DNA of 64,000 nt from CAMDPA01 sp965223035 (GCA_965223035.1 OZ244980.1:4464001-4528000); one strand, 5' to 3'; positions 25,808-34,555 are shown, counted from the first letter of the stretch. A program made the numbers and translations. Notes: generated from the letters alone by a model not told the origin.

Positions 25808-26269
25808 TCACGCCCTCGCATTCTTACGGTTTAGGCTGGCCACATCCAGCTTTTCTGGATTCTGCGCCGCATGCGGATGATCCGGCCCCTTGTAGATCTT
25901 CAAATTGCGCATCAACTTGCGCTGCAACGGACCGCGGCGCAGCATGCGCGACACGGCCAACGCGACAACCCGTTCGGGAAATTTGCCCTCAATGATCATG
26001 CGCGGCGTTCGGGTCTTGAGGCCGCCAGGGTAGCCCGTATGGTGATGATAAAGCTTGTCGTGGTATTTTTGACCGGTGAACACCACCTTATCGGCGTTGA
26101 CGACGATGACGTTGTCGCCCGTGTCGACGTGCGGCGTGAACGTCGGCTTGTGCTTACCGCGCAAACGGATGGCGATAAGCGATGCGAGCCGGCCGACAAC
26201 CAGGCCTTGGCCATCGATCACGATCCACTTTTTCTCGACTTCGCCCGGCTTGGCGACGTAAGTGCGCAT
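25808..26269 (-). CDS. rplM: 50S ribosomal protein L13
   Basis: 153 residues. Conserved segments: KKWIVIDGQGLVVGRLAS at the N-terminus, GDNVIVVNADKVVFTGQK, YHHHTGYPGGLK, and MLRRGPLQRKLMRNLKIY followed by GPDHPHAAQNPE. L13 is an early-assembling large-subunit protein that contacts 23S rRNA domain II. It is the first gene of the rplM-rpsI operon. A promoter-like sequence lies about 60-90 bp upstream. Confidence 0.97.
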   Translation of the reverse strand: MRTYVAKPGEVEKKWIVIDGQGLVVGRLASLIAIRLRGKHKPTFTPHVDTGDNVIVVNADKVVFTGQKYHDKLYHHHTGYPGGLKTRTPRMIIEGKFPERVVALAVSRMLRRGPLQRKLMRNLKIYKGPDHPHAAQNPEKLDVASLNRKNARA

Positions 26270-26327
26270 GAACCCTGTGTCCCATAGTGAAGGTGGCGAA
26301 AACGCCGCCCATCCAATCAGCGCCGCA

Positions 26328-26358
26328 TGGATAGGTGATAACCACCCAAAACGTCAAG
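26328..26358 (-). promoter_or_regulatory. Candidate promoter of rplM-rpsI
   Basis: On the minus strand TTGACG (26353-26358) and TATCCA (26328-26333) are separated by 19 bp, or 18 bp if CTATCC is the -10 box, in an AT-rich stretch upstream of rplM. The rest of the 347-bp gap 26270-26616 shows nothing specific. Confidence 0.4.
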
Positions 26359-26616
26359 AGGCATAGAAAACCTTATATATTACAGCACGCAAGGATTAAG
26401 GTATAATGATACCTCATCACGCTTGGTGAGAGCTTGAAACCAGCCCATTGGCCCCATTGCTAAGGCGCTGGACGAAAGCCTGCGGGCCAGGGGCCATCGC
26501 GCGATGGGGCGAACGCACCAATAACTGGGGATCGCATCGACGGCAACGTGACACCCGCCGACGTTGAACCTAACCTTCGGCGTCCACGTGTTCAGCGCGA
26601 CTTCAGGGGCGACCAG

Positions 26617-27192
26617 ATGTTTCGGCAAGATTGGCGCGCAACGTTGGCCACTGCGGCTTGGGCATGCTCCATGCTGGTAGTTGGCGTCCTCGTGTGCGCA
26701 CACCAGATCGACGCTCAACAGCTCACGCGCGGCGAGCGCCAGGACAGCGATCAAGCGGCGGATTTTCGACAGGTCAGGCTCGAGCCGGGCGACATCAAGC
26801 GGTTTCTAGCCGCGCAAAAGGCACTGGCGGCCATTGCGCCGAAGCTCGAAGCCAGCGGTGACCCGCTAGACGATGAGTTGCAAAAAAAGCTGGACCGCAT
26901 CATCGTTGCCCATGGCTTCAAGACCGTTGAGGACTTCGAGGACGTGCGCTCAACCATCATGCTGGTTCTCGCCGGCATCGACCCGGATACCGGTATCTAT
27001 TCCAATCCGATCGAGCTGATTGAGCGCGACATCGAACAGATCAAGGCCGACACGACGATGACGGACCAGGAGCGTGCCGCACAGGTCTCGGAGATGGAGG
27101 CCGCCTTGAGCCAATTGCAGCCCCTTGAGCACATCGAGAACATCGATTTGGTCAAAACCTACGTGAAGCAGATCGAGGATGCGCTCAATTAG
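26617..27192 (+). CDS. Hypothetical exported or membrane-anchored helical protein
   Basis: 191 residues. An N-terminal hydrophobic segment (ATAAWACSMLVVGVLVCAHQ) acts as signal peptide or anchor. The mature part is acidic and helical (EPGDIKRFLAAQKALAAIAP, DDELQKKLDRIIVAHGF, EQIKADTTMTDQERAAQVSE), possibly forming coiled coils. AGGGG precedes the ATG. The family has the feel of a periplasmic chaperone-like protein, but I do not recognise it and assign no function. Confidence 0.65.
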   Translation: MFRQDWRATLATAAWACSMLVVGVLVCAHQIDAQQLTRGERQDSDQAADFRQVRLEPGDIKRFLAAQKALAAIAPKLEASGDPLDDELQKKLDRIIVAHGFKTVEDFEDVRSTIMLVLAGIDPDTGIYSNPIELIERDIEQIKADTTMTDQERAAQVSEMEAALSQLQPLEHIENIDLVKTYVKQIEDALN

Positions 27193-27260
27193 ACGATCAG
27201 CGGCAAGGCGCAGCGGCTTCGCATGACAAGGACCGGCCAGAGATAAGGAGCGCGCGCGTC

Positions 27261-28139
27261 ATGCAAGACGGCAAAGACAAGGTTGCGAATAATCGTTCGG
27301 CCAGCGGGCCAGTCGCCGCCGCTCAATCCGCCGAGCCGCCACTGCTGTGTTCCCAGCCCGAGCCTGGCATTGTCTTAATCACCCTCAACCGGCCCCGCTC
27401 TCGCAACGGTCTGTCGCTCGCCACCCTTCAGGCGCTTAACGGCGCGATTGAGGAGGTCTCAGCCGACCGCCACGCCAAAGTGGCTATTCTGGCCGCCAAC
27501 GGGCCGGTCTTCAGCTCCGGCCATGACCTCAAGGAAATCACACAGCACGCCGGCGATGCCGATGGCGGACGAGCGTTCTATGCCGAAGCGATGGCCACGT
27601 GCTGCGCTGTGATGCAAGCCATCATGGCCTGCCCCAAGCCGGTCATCGCTGCGGTTCAAGGCACCGCGACGGCGGCCGGTTGCCAACTCGTCGCCACCTG
27701 CGATCTGGCGGTCGCGGCCTCGGGAGCGATGTTTTGCACGCCCGGCGTCAACATCGGACTGTTTTGTTCGACGCCGATGGTGGCCTTGTCCCGCAACGTC
27801 AGCCGAAAGCGGGCGATGGAGATGCTGCTGTTGGGCGAGTTGATCGACGCGCAAACGGCGGCGCAATGGGGCCTGGTCAACAAGGTGGTTCAGCCGCCAC
27901 AACTGCTTGACGAGGCCATGCGCATGGCCCGCCAGATTGCCGCTAAGTCGTCCGTCACGGTGGCGATCGGTAAGCGTACCTTCTATCAGCAACAGGAACG
28001 ACCCTTGGCCGAAGCCTATGAGATCGCCGCCCGCGTCATGGTGGAGAACCTGTTAGCCCAGGACGCCAGGGAGGGCATCTCGGCGTTCTTGGACAAGCGC
28101 GAGCCTCAGTGGACCGGCGAGTCGCGCCATGGAGCCTAG
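27261..28139 (+). CDS. Enoyl-CoA hydratase family protein (ECHDC3-like)
   Basis: 292 residues. The crotonase core starts at ITLNRPRSRNGLSLATL; the oxyanion loop is ILAANGPVFSSGHDLKEI and the second signature is PVIAAVQGTATAAGCQLVAT. At the position of the second catalytic glutamate it has FCTPGVNIGLFCSTPMVALS, as in ECHDC3-type proteins, which lack canonical hydratase residues; activity is therefore uncertain. The N-terminal 30 residues are unstructured. AAGGAG lies upstream. The stop overlaps the next gene by 11 bp, which indicates one operon. Confidence 0.88.
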   Translation: MQDGKDKVANNRSASGPVAAAQSAEPPLLCSQPEPGIVLITLNRPRSRNGLSLATLQALNGAIEEVSADRHAKVAILAANGPVFSSGHDLKEITQHAGDADGGRAFYAEAMATCCAVMQAIMACPKPVIAAVQGTATAAGCQLVATCDLAVAASGAMFCTPGVNIGLFCSTPMVALSRNVSRKRAMEMLLLGELIDAQTAAQWGLVNKVVQPPQLLDEAMRMARQIAAKSSVTVAIGKRTFYQQQERPLAEAYEIAARVMVENLLAQDAREGISAFLDKREPQWTGESRHGA

Positions 28140-28560
28140 AATCACCATGGTGACGCTCGGCGTTGCCGATCTTGGCCGCGCCCGTGCCTTCTACGAACGC
28201 CTTGGCTTCCGCGCGTCGTCTGCCAGCAATGATCAGGTCACATTCTTTTTTGCCGGTGGCTGCGTCCTGGGCCTTTATCGACGATCGGCGTTGGCGGCTG
28301 ACGCCCATCTGGTCGACGCACCCGGTGGCTTCGCCGGTGTGAGCCTGGCCCACAACTGTCGCAGCGAGGGTGAGGTTGACGCGGTGATGGCTGAAGCCGT
28401 CGCCGCCGGCGCGACGCTGACCAAACCGGCGCAGAAGGTGTTTTGGGGTGGCTACTCGGGGTATTTCACAGACCCCGACGGGCATCTTTGGGAAGTTGCC
28501 CATAATCCTTTCGCGCCGCTCGATGCTGCAGGCCATATGCAATTGCCGCCGCCGGATTGA
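28129..28560 (+). CDS. VOC family protein (glyoxalase/bleomycin-resistance fold)
   Basis: 143 residues, one vicinal-oxygen-chelate domain: MVTLGVADLGRARAFYERLG at the N-terminus and GYSGYFTDPDGHLWEVAHNP at the C-terminus, which carries the conserved Glu metal-ligand position. It overlaps the end of the crotonase gene by 11 bp, so it is translationally coupled and probably acts in the same pathway, perhaps as an epimerase or dioxygenase-like enzyme. Substrate unknown. Confidence 0.85.
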   Translation: MEPRITMVTLGVADLGRARAFYERLGFRASSASNDQVTFFFAGGCVLGLYRRSALAADAHLVDAPGGFAGVSLAHNCRSEGEVDAVMAEAVAAGATLTKPAQKVFWGGYSGYFTDPDGHLWEVAHNPFAPLDAAGHMQLPPPD

Positions 28561-28601
28561 GCGGTGGAGTCACACGCTACCAGTCCAGTGGGGCCGCCAT
28601 G

Positions 28602-28642
28602 GGCCAGTGATGGCCAGTGGTGGCCAGTGGTGGCCAGTGGTG
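28602..28642. repeat. Tandem 10-bp repeat
   Basis: TGGCCAGTGG repeated three times exactly after one variant unit (GGGCCAGTGA), 40 bp after the VOC gene. Confidence 0.9.
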
Positions 28643-28691
28643 CAGCGGGCCGCCACGGCTGATCCGCGGCAGGCGGACGTGATCCAACGTC

Positions 28692-28753
28692 AGAGCAACC
28701 TGCCTTCAATCGGAACCGGCTTTGCGGTTCCGATTGAAGGCGCGATGATCTAG
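28692..28753 (-). repeat. R1 element, copy 5 (short single-hairpin hybrid)
   Basis: Starts with the hairpin-2 arm AGAGCAACCTGCCTT and ends with the hairpin-1 arm AAGGCGCGATGATCTAG, around an inner stem AATCGGAACCG/CGGTTCCGATT. This is a fusion of the two R1 hairpins. Confidence 0.85.
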
Positions 28754-28860
28754 AGTGCAATGGTCGTCTCAGTCCATCGCGCAAAGAGGCGTGCATCGCG
28801 CAAAGAGGACCGGCTGGCGTGGCTCGAGCAAGCTGCCGGATGCGATCGCGGCCTTGCCTG

Positions 28861-28919
28861 GCCAAACATGATCACGCCAAACATGATCACGCCAAACATC
28901 ATCGCGCCAATCCCATCAC
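28861..28919. repeat. Tandem 15-bp repeat
   Basis: GCCAAACATGATCAC occurs twice exactly, then a third unit with two changes and a fourth degenerate unit. About 70 bp upstream CATCGCGCAAAGAGG is also duplicated (28775-28808). No convincing gene lies in 28561-29083. Confidence 0.85.
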
Positions 28920-28994
28920 ACCGTTGGCGCCCGCCAACTCACAGCACACGGACTCGGGTCGGCATGACATTCAACACTTGAACCGCCGACAAGC

Positions 28995-29040
28995 TAAAAG
29001 GTCGTGCCTCGGACCGACAGCCGAGATCACGACCTTTAAA
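28995..29040 (-). terminator. Rho-independent terminator of the small lipoprotein genes
   Basis: Ten-bp perfect stem AAAGGTCGTG/CACGACCTTT enclosing a second 5-bp stem CTCGG/CCGAG. On the minus strand it is followed by TTTT. It lies 47 bp after the stop of the second lipoprotein gene. Confidence 0.8.
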
Positions 29041-29083
29041 CTCACTAGACTTGTGCGGCAAAAACCGCGAGTCTTTCGCTTGA

Positions 29084-29212
29084 TTAGCGAGCCAACTGCG
29101 CAGCAGCCGGCACTTCCATGCCAAGCTTCAGCGGCCTGTGCTCGACCTCGCGACGGCAAGCACTCAGTGCAACCGCAGCGATCACAGCGGCGATAACGAT
29201 AGCGCCCTTCAT
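29084..29212 (-). CDS. Small lipoprotein, paralogue 2 (42 residues)
   Basis: Start ATG after an excellent ACAGGAG ribosome site. The sequence is a short lipoprotein signal, MKGAIVIAAVIAAVALSAC, with lipobox LSAC and Cys19 as the lipidated residue. The mature peptide has 24 residues and starts CRREVEHRPLKLG. It would be anchored in a membrane facing the periplasm. It is the second of a tandem pair; the paralogue ends 36 bp upstream and a terminator follows. I recognise no named family; size and lipobox resemble entericidin-type peptides in general form only. Confidence 0.75.
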   Translation of the reverse strand: MKGAIVIAAVIAAVALSACRREVEHRPLKLGMEVPAAAQLAR

Positions 29213-29248
29213 AGCCTTTTCTCCTGTTAGAGCTGACGAACCAACGAT

Positions 29249-29386
29249 TTAGCGAGCAATTTCAGCAGTGGTAGGAACAACAGCACCCAATTTGAGTGGT
29301 TGATGCTCTACCTCACGACGGCAAGCGCCCAGTGCAACGGCCGCAAACACAGCCGAAACCACCAGAAAACTCTTCAACCCCTGCAT
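29249..29386 (-). CDS. Small lipoprotein, paralogue 1 (45 residues)
   Basis: ATG with GGAGAG upstream. Signal MQGLKSFLVVSAVFAAVALG, lipobox LGAC and lipidated Cys22, then CRREVEHQPLKLGAVVPTTA. The 13-residue core differs from paralogue 2 by one amino acid, while the codons differ at eight synonymous positions, so the protein sequence is under selection. It is the first gene of a two-gene unit. Function unknown. Confidence 0.72.
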   Translation of the reverse strand: MQGLKSFLVVSAVFAAVALGACRREVEHQPLKLGAVVPTTAEIAR

Positions 29387-29770
29387 CCATCGACTCTCCA
29401 AGTTTTCGGCAGTCGCCATAGAGTGGGTACCGGCGTGGCGCCTCCAGATCAAGATTGGAGGCGGAGCCGGGGCCCTTTTCCAATCGCCTTGATGCGAGAA
29501 TGCCACGCGTGGCTGAACCAGCACCCATCAACCTGGCGTAACACCGTACATTTTCCACAAGGTACGGCGGGGCTGGCAACGCAACAGGCAGCAAGCTGCC
29601 TGACAGCGCTCAACATGCAACAGCCGACTTACTGGACGATTAACGGCCGTTCGAGAAGCGGACAGGCGGCGTTCCCGGTTGGCACGACGGTGCGGAAACC
29701 CCTCAAGAAAACGGCGTCCGAATTGATCTTCGAACGCTGGCGCGGATGGCGGAGCTTGGTTCAGGCAAAC

Positions 29771-29834
29771 CTAGATCATCTTTGCGCCTTTAATCGGGAT
29801 CGTTCCGATTCCGATTAAAGGCAGGTTGCTCTAG
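29771..29834 (+). repeat. R1 element, copy 6 (short hybrid)
   Basis: CTAGATCATCTTTGCGCC (the reverse complement of the right arm of hairpin 1) joined to the complete hairpin 2, ending GGTTGCTCTAG. It is the only recognisable item in the 557-bp gap 29387-29943. Confidence 0.85.
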
Positions 29835-29943
29835 GGTGCCGTGTGCGGGCCCCGTCTCAACCACGACGCTGACGTCCGCGACGCCATCAGACACGTGATG
29901 TTTCGCAACAGCGCGAACGCAACCGCGCCACGCTCATTGTGCT

Positions 29944-31269
29944 CTATGTGAGCAGAGGGGACCATGCGGGATCCGACGCAAAAGATGGCGTCGGCACGCG
30001 GCGTTCGTTGTATCCGGTTACGTCGATCGAATATAGACGCGGTCCGCCGCGGGCGCCTTGGCTGTCCCTGAAGAACATCAGCACCCGCCCATTCGGCGCC
30101 CAGGTCGGCCCCTCGTTGTGAAACCCTTCCGTGAGGATCCGCTCCCCGCTCCCGTCTGGTCGCATCACGCCGATCAGGAAGCGGCCGGCGAGCTGCTTGG
30201 TGAACGCAATGTTGTCGCCCCTGGGAGACCAGACGGGCGTGGAATAGCGGCCCTCGCCGCGGCTGATCCGCACCGCGCCCTGGCCGTCCAACCCCATAAC
30301 ATAGAGCTGCTGGTTGCCTTCACGATCCGATTCAAACACGATCTGCCGCCCGTTGGGCGCGTAGCAGGGTCCGGTATCGATCGACATCATCGGCGTGATC
30401 TCGCGTGCACGACCGGCGCGAAGGTCCATCTCGATGATCTGCGTTGCCGGCCCTTGGCCATAGCTCATCAGCAATCGCTGGCCGTCCGGAGAGAAGCGCG
30501 GCGCAAACGTCATGCCGGGTAGGTTGGCCGCCAAGCGCCGCTGCATGCTCGACAGGTCCAACAGCTCGACGCGCGGTGTCTCGCCAATGTAGGTCATATA
30601 GGCGATCTCTTGCGCCACCGGATTGAAGCGCGGCGTGAGAACGATCTGCCGTCCCCGACTAAGCAGGCGGACATTGGCACCGTCCTGATCCATAATGGCC
30701 AGGCGTTTGACGCGCTGGTCCTTGGGCCCCGTTTCGTCGACGAAAACGATCTGCGTATCGAAGTAGCCCTTCTCAAGTGTCAGCTTTTCGTAGATTTGAT
30801 CGGCGGCGATATGGGCGAGCCTGCGCCACTTTTGGTTGGCCAGGCGTTTGCCGTCGATATTGCGCGACAGCACCACGTCCCACAGGCGGAATTCGACCTG
30901 CATGCGCCCGTCGCCGAGCTCGGCAATCTTGCCGACCACCAGCGCCTCGACCCCAGCCGCAGCCCAGTCTCGGGTCCGTGGCGTCTGGTTGAGGCTGGTC
31001 AGTCGTTGCGGGAACGCCTGCTGAGCGATCGGCCGAAACAGACCGGAACGTTCCAGATCGGCCAGCATGACCTGGGCGACCTCGCGACCGAGCTGCGGGT
31101 CGGCCGAATGAAAATCGGGGACGGCAATGGGCCGCGGCCGAATATTGGCCTCGTTGATTCTGACCCGTGTCTGCGCCCAGGTAAGGGCAGGCGCGGTGAG
31201 CATGGCCATGCCGGCACCCGCTGTTCGCATCACGCTGCGCCTGGTAAAGTGTCGGCTCTCAAGTGTCAT
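29944..31269 (-). CDS. tolB: Tol-Pal system beta-propeller protein TolB
   Basis: 441 residues. A signal peptide with a twin-arginine look (FTRRSVMRTAGAGMAML, cleavage near TWA-QT) leads to the N-terminal domain with its RP-type repeats (IAVPDFHSADP, GREVAQVMLADLERSGLF). A six-bladed propeller follows with the repeated pattern APRFSPDGQRLLMS, CYAPNGRQIVFESDREG and TPVWSPRGDNIAFT. It is a periplasmic component that binds Pal and colicins and helps outer-membrane constriction at division. It is the last gene of tolQRAB; pal is not next to it here, as far as the following 2.8 kb show. Confidence 0.95.
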   Translation of the reverse strand: MTLESRHFTRRSVMRTAGAGMAMLTAPALTWAQTRVRINEANIRPRPIAVPDFHSADPQLGREVAQVMLADLERSGLFRPIAQQAFPQRLTSLNQTPRTRDWAAAGVEALVVGKIAELGDGRMQVEFRLWDVVLSRNIDGKRLANQKWRRLAHIAADQIYEKLTLEKGYFDTQIVFVDETGPKDQRVKRLAIMDQDGANVRLLSRGRQIVLTPRFNPVAQEIAYMTYIGETPRVELLDLSSMQRRLAANLPGMTFAPRFSPDGQRLLMSYGQGPATQIIEMDLRAGRAREITPMMSIDTGPCYAPNGRQIVFESDREGNQQLYVMGLDGQGAVRISRGEGRYSTPVWSPRGDNIAFTKQLAGRFLIGVMRPDGSGERILTEGFHNEGPTWAPNGRVLMFFRDSQGARGGPRLYSIDVTGYNERRVPTPSFASDPAWSPLLT

Positions 31270-31331
31270 TGGTCCGTTCCCGGTCGTGCTGCGAAACGCT
31301 ACGCTCCCCCTTCAGCTTCTCGCTCCCCAAT

Positions 31332-32459
31332 CTAGTACATTTGGCTGGGATCGAACTCCACGATCATGAAATCCCAACCGCCTTTATACAGATTTTTTGG
31401 CAGATCGTAGGGCTCGCACTGCACCAGTGCGCGCATCGCCGAATTCGCCACATCCGCGTAAAGTGGGCCGGTGCCTCGGCTGACCACCCTTGGGCGGCCC
31501 ATCAACCGGCCCTGGCGACTGAGCTTTACCTCGACTTCGATTCTGATCTTATCGATGCCGGCGGCGCCGCTATTGATGTTCCAACACTGGCTCACCGCCC
31601 GCCGAAACATCGCGCCGACGAGGCCCAATTGGCTTGCGGTCAGCCGTTGATCCTTGCCGTCGCGCGCGCCCGCAACCGGCCCACGTGTCATGCCCCGAGA
31701 ATTGCGCGCGCCACCGGGCGGCGCCGCGCGCTTAGTCGGATCGTTGTCACGCAGCGCCCGCATCTCAGCGAAGAAGTCGTCGCGCTTTTTGGCGCGTTCA
31801 CGCTTGCGTCGCTGCGCGGCGCGTCGCTTGGCCTCGGCGCGTTTTTTCTTGCGGGCCTCGGCCTTTTTCTTGGCTGCAAGCCGCTTTTTGCGAAGCAATT
31901 CGGCCTTGCGCTTCTTTTCCGCCGCGGCCTTCTTTTTCGCCGCTTGCTCCGCCTTCTTCTTGGCCGCCTCTGCCTTTTGCTTCGCCGCTTGCTCCGCCTT
32001 CTTCTTGGCGGCTAACGCCTCAGGCGTCGGCCCTTTGGGCTTGGCCGGCAACATCGCCAGCTTTTCCGCGATCGGATCGGGTTTCGCGGGCTTAGCGGGC
32101 TCGGGCTTAGCGGGCTCGGGCTTAGCGGGCTCGGGCTTAGCGGGCTCGGGCAAAGACGGCTCGGCCGTTTTCGGCTCGGGCGCCAACTCCGGCGGCGGCG
32201 TCGCTGGCGGCGGCGGCTTTGGCGATTTCACCTTCTTCTTCGCCTTGGAGTCCGGCGCCGGCGGCTTCGGCGCGGCCTCCAACAGCTTGGAGCGGCGGGA
32301 GCCCTTGGTCAAACGCGTCAGGCCGTCCTCGGTGATCATCGCCACTTCGACCGGCAGCGGCTGCGCCGGCTCGTTCGGTTTGCTGTGATCAAACGCGATC
32401 AGCCCCCATCCAAGGATGAGGGCGTGCCCCACAAATGATATTGGCAGGCCGAAACGCAC
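31332..32459 (-). CDS. tolA: Cell envelope integrity protein TolA
   Basis: 375 residues. One N-terminal membrane helix (SFVGHALILGWGLIAF), a proline-rich linker (PPPATPPPELAPEPK) with four PEPAK units coded by 15-bp tandem DNA repeats near 32090-32150, a long Ala/Lys/Glu helix (AKKKAEQAAKQKAEAAKKKA and onward), and a C-terminal globular domain (KIRIEVEVKLSRQGRL). It spans the periplasm and transmits TolQR proton-motive energy to Pal and TolB. GTG start with GGGAGG upstream, 6 bp after tolR. Confidence 0.93.
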   Translation of the reverse strand: MRFGLPISFVGHALILGWGLIAFDHSKPNEPAQPLPVEVAMITEDGLTRLTKGSRRSKLLEAAPKPPAPDSKAKKKVKSPKPPPPATPPPELAPEPKTAEPSLPEPAKPEPAKPEPAKPEPAKPAKPDPIAEKLAMLPAKPKGPTPEALAAKKKAEQAAKQKAEAAKKKAEQAAKKKAAAEKKRKAELLRKKRLAAKKKAEARKKKRAEAKRRAAQRRKRERAKKRDDFFAEMRALRDNDPTKRAAPPGGARNSRGMTRGPVAGARDGKDQRLTASQLGLVGAMFRRAVSQCWNINSGAAGIDKIRIEVEVKLSRQGRLMGRPRVVSRGTGPLYADVANSAMRALVQCEPYDLPKNLYKGGWDFMIVEFDPSQMY

Positions 32460-32465
32460 TGCCCC

Positions 32466-32945
32466 TTACCCTCCCGGCTCGGCCGCAATCACAATCGAGA
32501 CCTTGTTGAAACCCGCCAGCTTCATGCGCGCCAGCACCTGGGTGACGGCGCCATGTTGGGCCGAGGTGTCACCCCTCAGAAAGATTGTGTCATCCGCTTT
32601 GTCGCCACGGGCGGTCGCGATGGCTTTCAGCTTGGGCACCAGCTCCTCGATGGCGAGCGCATTCTTATCTTCCTGGCCGATAAAGATCTTGCCATCCTTG
32701 GTCACCGAAACCACCACCGGCTCCTGAGTCTGGGTGCTGAGCGCCTGCCCTTTGGCTTCCGGCAAGTCGAGCGGCACCCCAGCGGTCAGCAACGGCGCCG
32801 TCACCATGAAAATGATCAACAAAACCAACATGACGTCCACAAACGGCGTCACGTTGATCTCACTCATCGGCAAATGCCGGCGCCCGCCCCGTCGCCGCCG
32901 ACGTCCGCCTCCACCGCCCTCACCCGTGTTGACACTGGCCCCCAT
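32466..32945 (-). CDS. tolR: Proton channel protein TolR (ExbD/TolR family)
   Basis: 159 residues. One membrane helix (VTPFVDVMLVLLIIFMVTAP) with the conserved proton-carrying Asp in FVDVMLVLL, followed by the periplasmic domain (PVVVSVTKDGKIFIG, DTIFLRGDTSAQHGAVTQVL). An unusual N-terminal extension of about 25 residues is rich in Gly and Arg (GEGGGGGRRRRRGGRR). It forms the stator with TolQ in the inner membrane. It lies 27 bp after tolQ. Confidence 0.95.
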   Translation of the reverse strand: MGASVNTGEGGGGGRRRRRGGRRHLPMSEINVTPFVDVMLVLLIIFMVTAPLLTAGVPLDLPEAKGQALSTQTQEPVVVSVTKDGKIFIGQEDKNALAIEELVPKLKAIATARGDKADDTIFLRGDTSAQHGAVTQVLARMKLAGFNKVSIVIAAEPGG

Positions 32946-32972
32946 CGATTGGTCTCCAGCTGGCCGTTCTGC

Positions 32973-33692
32973 TCACACCTGCTGCGGTGTCCGCACATCG
33001 ATTTGGCGCGAGACAATGGCGGAAAACTCATCGGCGAATTGTTCCAAGCGCTGCCCCAAGCGGGCCGAATCAGCCGCGAACTTATTATAGAAAATGACCG
33101 CCGGTATGGCTGCAAACAGGCCAAGTGCGGTCGCAAATAAGGCTTCGGCAATGCCGGGCGCCACCACCGCAAGCGAGGTGTTCTTGGAAGCGGCGATGGC
33201 TTGAAAGCTCGACATGATACCCCACACCGTTCCGAACAGACCAACAAACGGCGCCGTTGAGCCCACCGTTGCCAGAAACAGCAGACGCCGATCCAGCCGC
33301 TCCATTTCGCGAGAGATGGTGACGTCCATCACCTTTTCCACCCGCATTTGGATGCCGCCCAGGGCCCGGATCGTTCCCTCCACGGAGCGCTTCCACTCGC
33401 GCATGGCCGCCACGAACAGCGCCGCCATAGCGATCGTCTGGCCGCGCGACAAGCCGTTATAGAGCTCCTCCAGCGACTGCCCGGACCAAAACATCTGCTC
33501 GAAGCGGTCGGCCTCGGCGCGGGCGCGACTGAACACGATCAGTTTCTCTAAGATGATGGCCCACGACCAGACCGACGCCAAAACTAGCCCGACCATGACG
33601 GCTTGAACGACGATATGGGCTTGCGCGAACAGCGCATAAAACGACAGGTTCGAGTTGGCGTGTCCAATCGCGTTTGACAACGTGTCGATCAT
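32973..33692 (-). CDS. tolQ: Proton channel protein TolQ (MotA/TolQ/ExbB family)
   Basis: 239 residues with three membrane helices: AVMVGLVLASVWSWAIIL, then LLFLATVGSTAPFVGLFGTV with its conserved threonine/proline pattern, then GIAEALFATALGLFAAIPAV. A cytosolic loop of about 90 residues separates helices 1 and 2. It is the stator pentamer that powers TolA. It is first in the tol operon as read here; ybgC, which normally precedes it directly, lies 1.1 kb upstream. Confidence 0.96.
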   Translation of the reverse strand: MIDTLSNAIGHANSNLSFYALFAQAHIVVQAVMVGLVLASVWSWAIILEKLIVFSRARAEADRFEQMFWSGQSLEELYNGLSRGQTIAMAALFVAAMREWKRSVEGTIRALGGIQMRVEKVMDVTISREMERLDRRLLFLATVGSTAPFVGLFGTVWGIMSSFQAIAASKNTSLAVVAPGIAEALFATALGLFAAIPAVIFYNKFAADSARLGQRLEQFADEFSAIVSRQIDVRTPQQV

Positions 33693-34195
33693 GGGTCGTC
33701 CCGCCTATACCGCCTAGGCAACCATCTTTTCCGATCATCGAGCGCGCAGCGCAGATCAACCGTGCAGATATGCCAAAAGGAGCGGCCCAGCTCAGCGCCC
33801 CGCCCGGTGCCCAGGCTCCACACACCTTGTAGCGCAAACGACCCGTCTTCCCCCGCCAACGTTGTTGCCGGTCCTTTAGGGCGAAACTACGACCCACCTC
33901 CGGCGAACGCGGCAATCACCGTCCAGTTTGCCGATCATGTCAGGCCCGCGCCGAGCCAGAGTGCGCGATGCCGGTCGCCCGCGATGGACCGCGTCGCCCG
34001 CGTAAAAAGCGGCGTCACCGGGCTGCAACTGATCGGCAGGCGTGCTGCCTTCACGACAAACTGATCGGGGTATTGTTTCCTTGGAAACAGCGTCGAGCCG
34101 CCGGCTCGCCCACTATCCAACCGTTCGGCGCGAACCAGCCCTTCGCCGATGCAAGCCTGAAATTGGTGAATGAAGCCAAGCCTTGGAGGTCCATC
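33693..34195. other. Non-coding gap between tolQ and a small exported protein gene
   Basis: A 503-bp divergent region. It should contain the tol promoter on the minus strand, but I could not pick convincing -35/-10 boxes. No repeat copy or gene is seen. Confidence 0.4.
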
Positions 34196-34555
34196 TTGAC
34201 CCGCCTAACCACATCCCTCGCCGCAGCCTTGATCGCCGGCTTGAGCCTGACTTTGCTTGCCGGCGCCGCCAGCGCCAACGACGACTTTGATTTATCAACC
34301 ATCGCCGGTGCGCGTTATGCGTTGTCAGACGAGCGTTCAGGCTCGTCGCAGCAGGCAGACACGTCTCGTCGTCCGGCGCCGGCAACCGGCTTAAGCCAGA
34401 ATGAGCGCAAGAACTCGACAATCAAAAAAGCCACCCGCCTGCTGCTCGATAGCTTGGACGCTTCCAGCGATGCGTGTAGCGCCTATCTTTCCGACATATT
34501 CCGCGGCGGCAATTGGGGCATCAAGGGCATCCAGAGCGCGTGCCTGGACGATTGA
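34196..34555 (+). CDS. Small exported hypothetical protein
   Basis: 119 residues from a TTG start placed 6 bp after a strong GGAGG site. Signal peptide TRLTTSLAAALIAGLSLTLL with cleavage near ASA-NDD. The mature part has a short acidic start, a Ser/Gln-rich linker and a C-terminal helical region with two cysteines (DACSAYLSDIF, IQSACLDD) that could pair. I do not recognise the family. It is inserted, on the opposite strand, between tolQ and ybgC. Confidence 0.55.
   Translation: MTRLTTSLAAALIAGLSLTLLAGAASANDDFDLSTIAGARYALSDERSGSSQQADTSRRPAPATGLSQNERKNSTIKKATRLLLDSLDASSDACSAYLSDIFRGGNWGIKGIQSACLDD

Noticed and set aside
28602..28919. A CRISPR array
   Set aside because: Units are 10 or 15 bp in direct tandem without spacers, and no cas genes are present.
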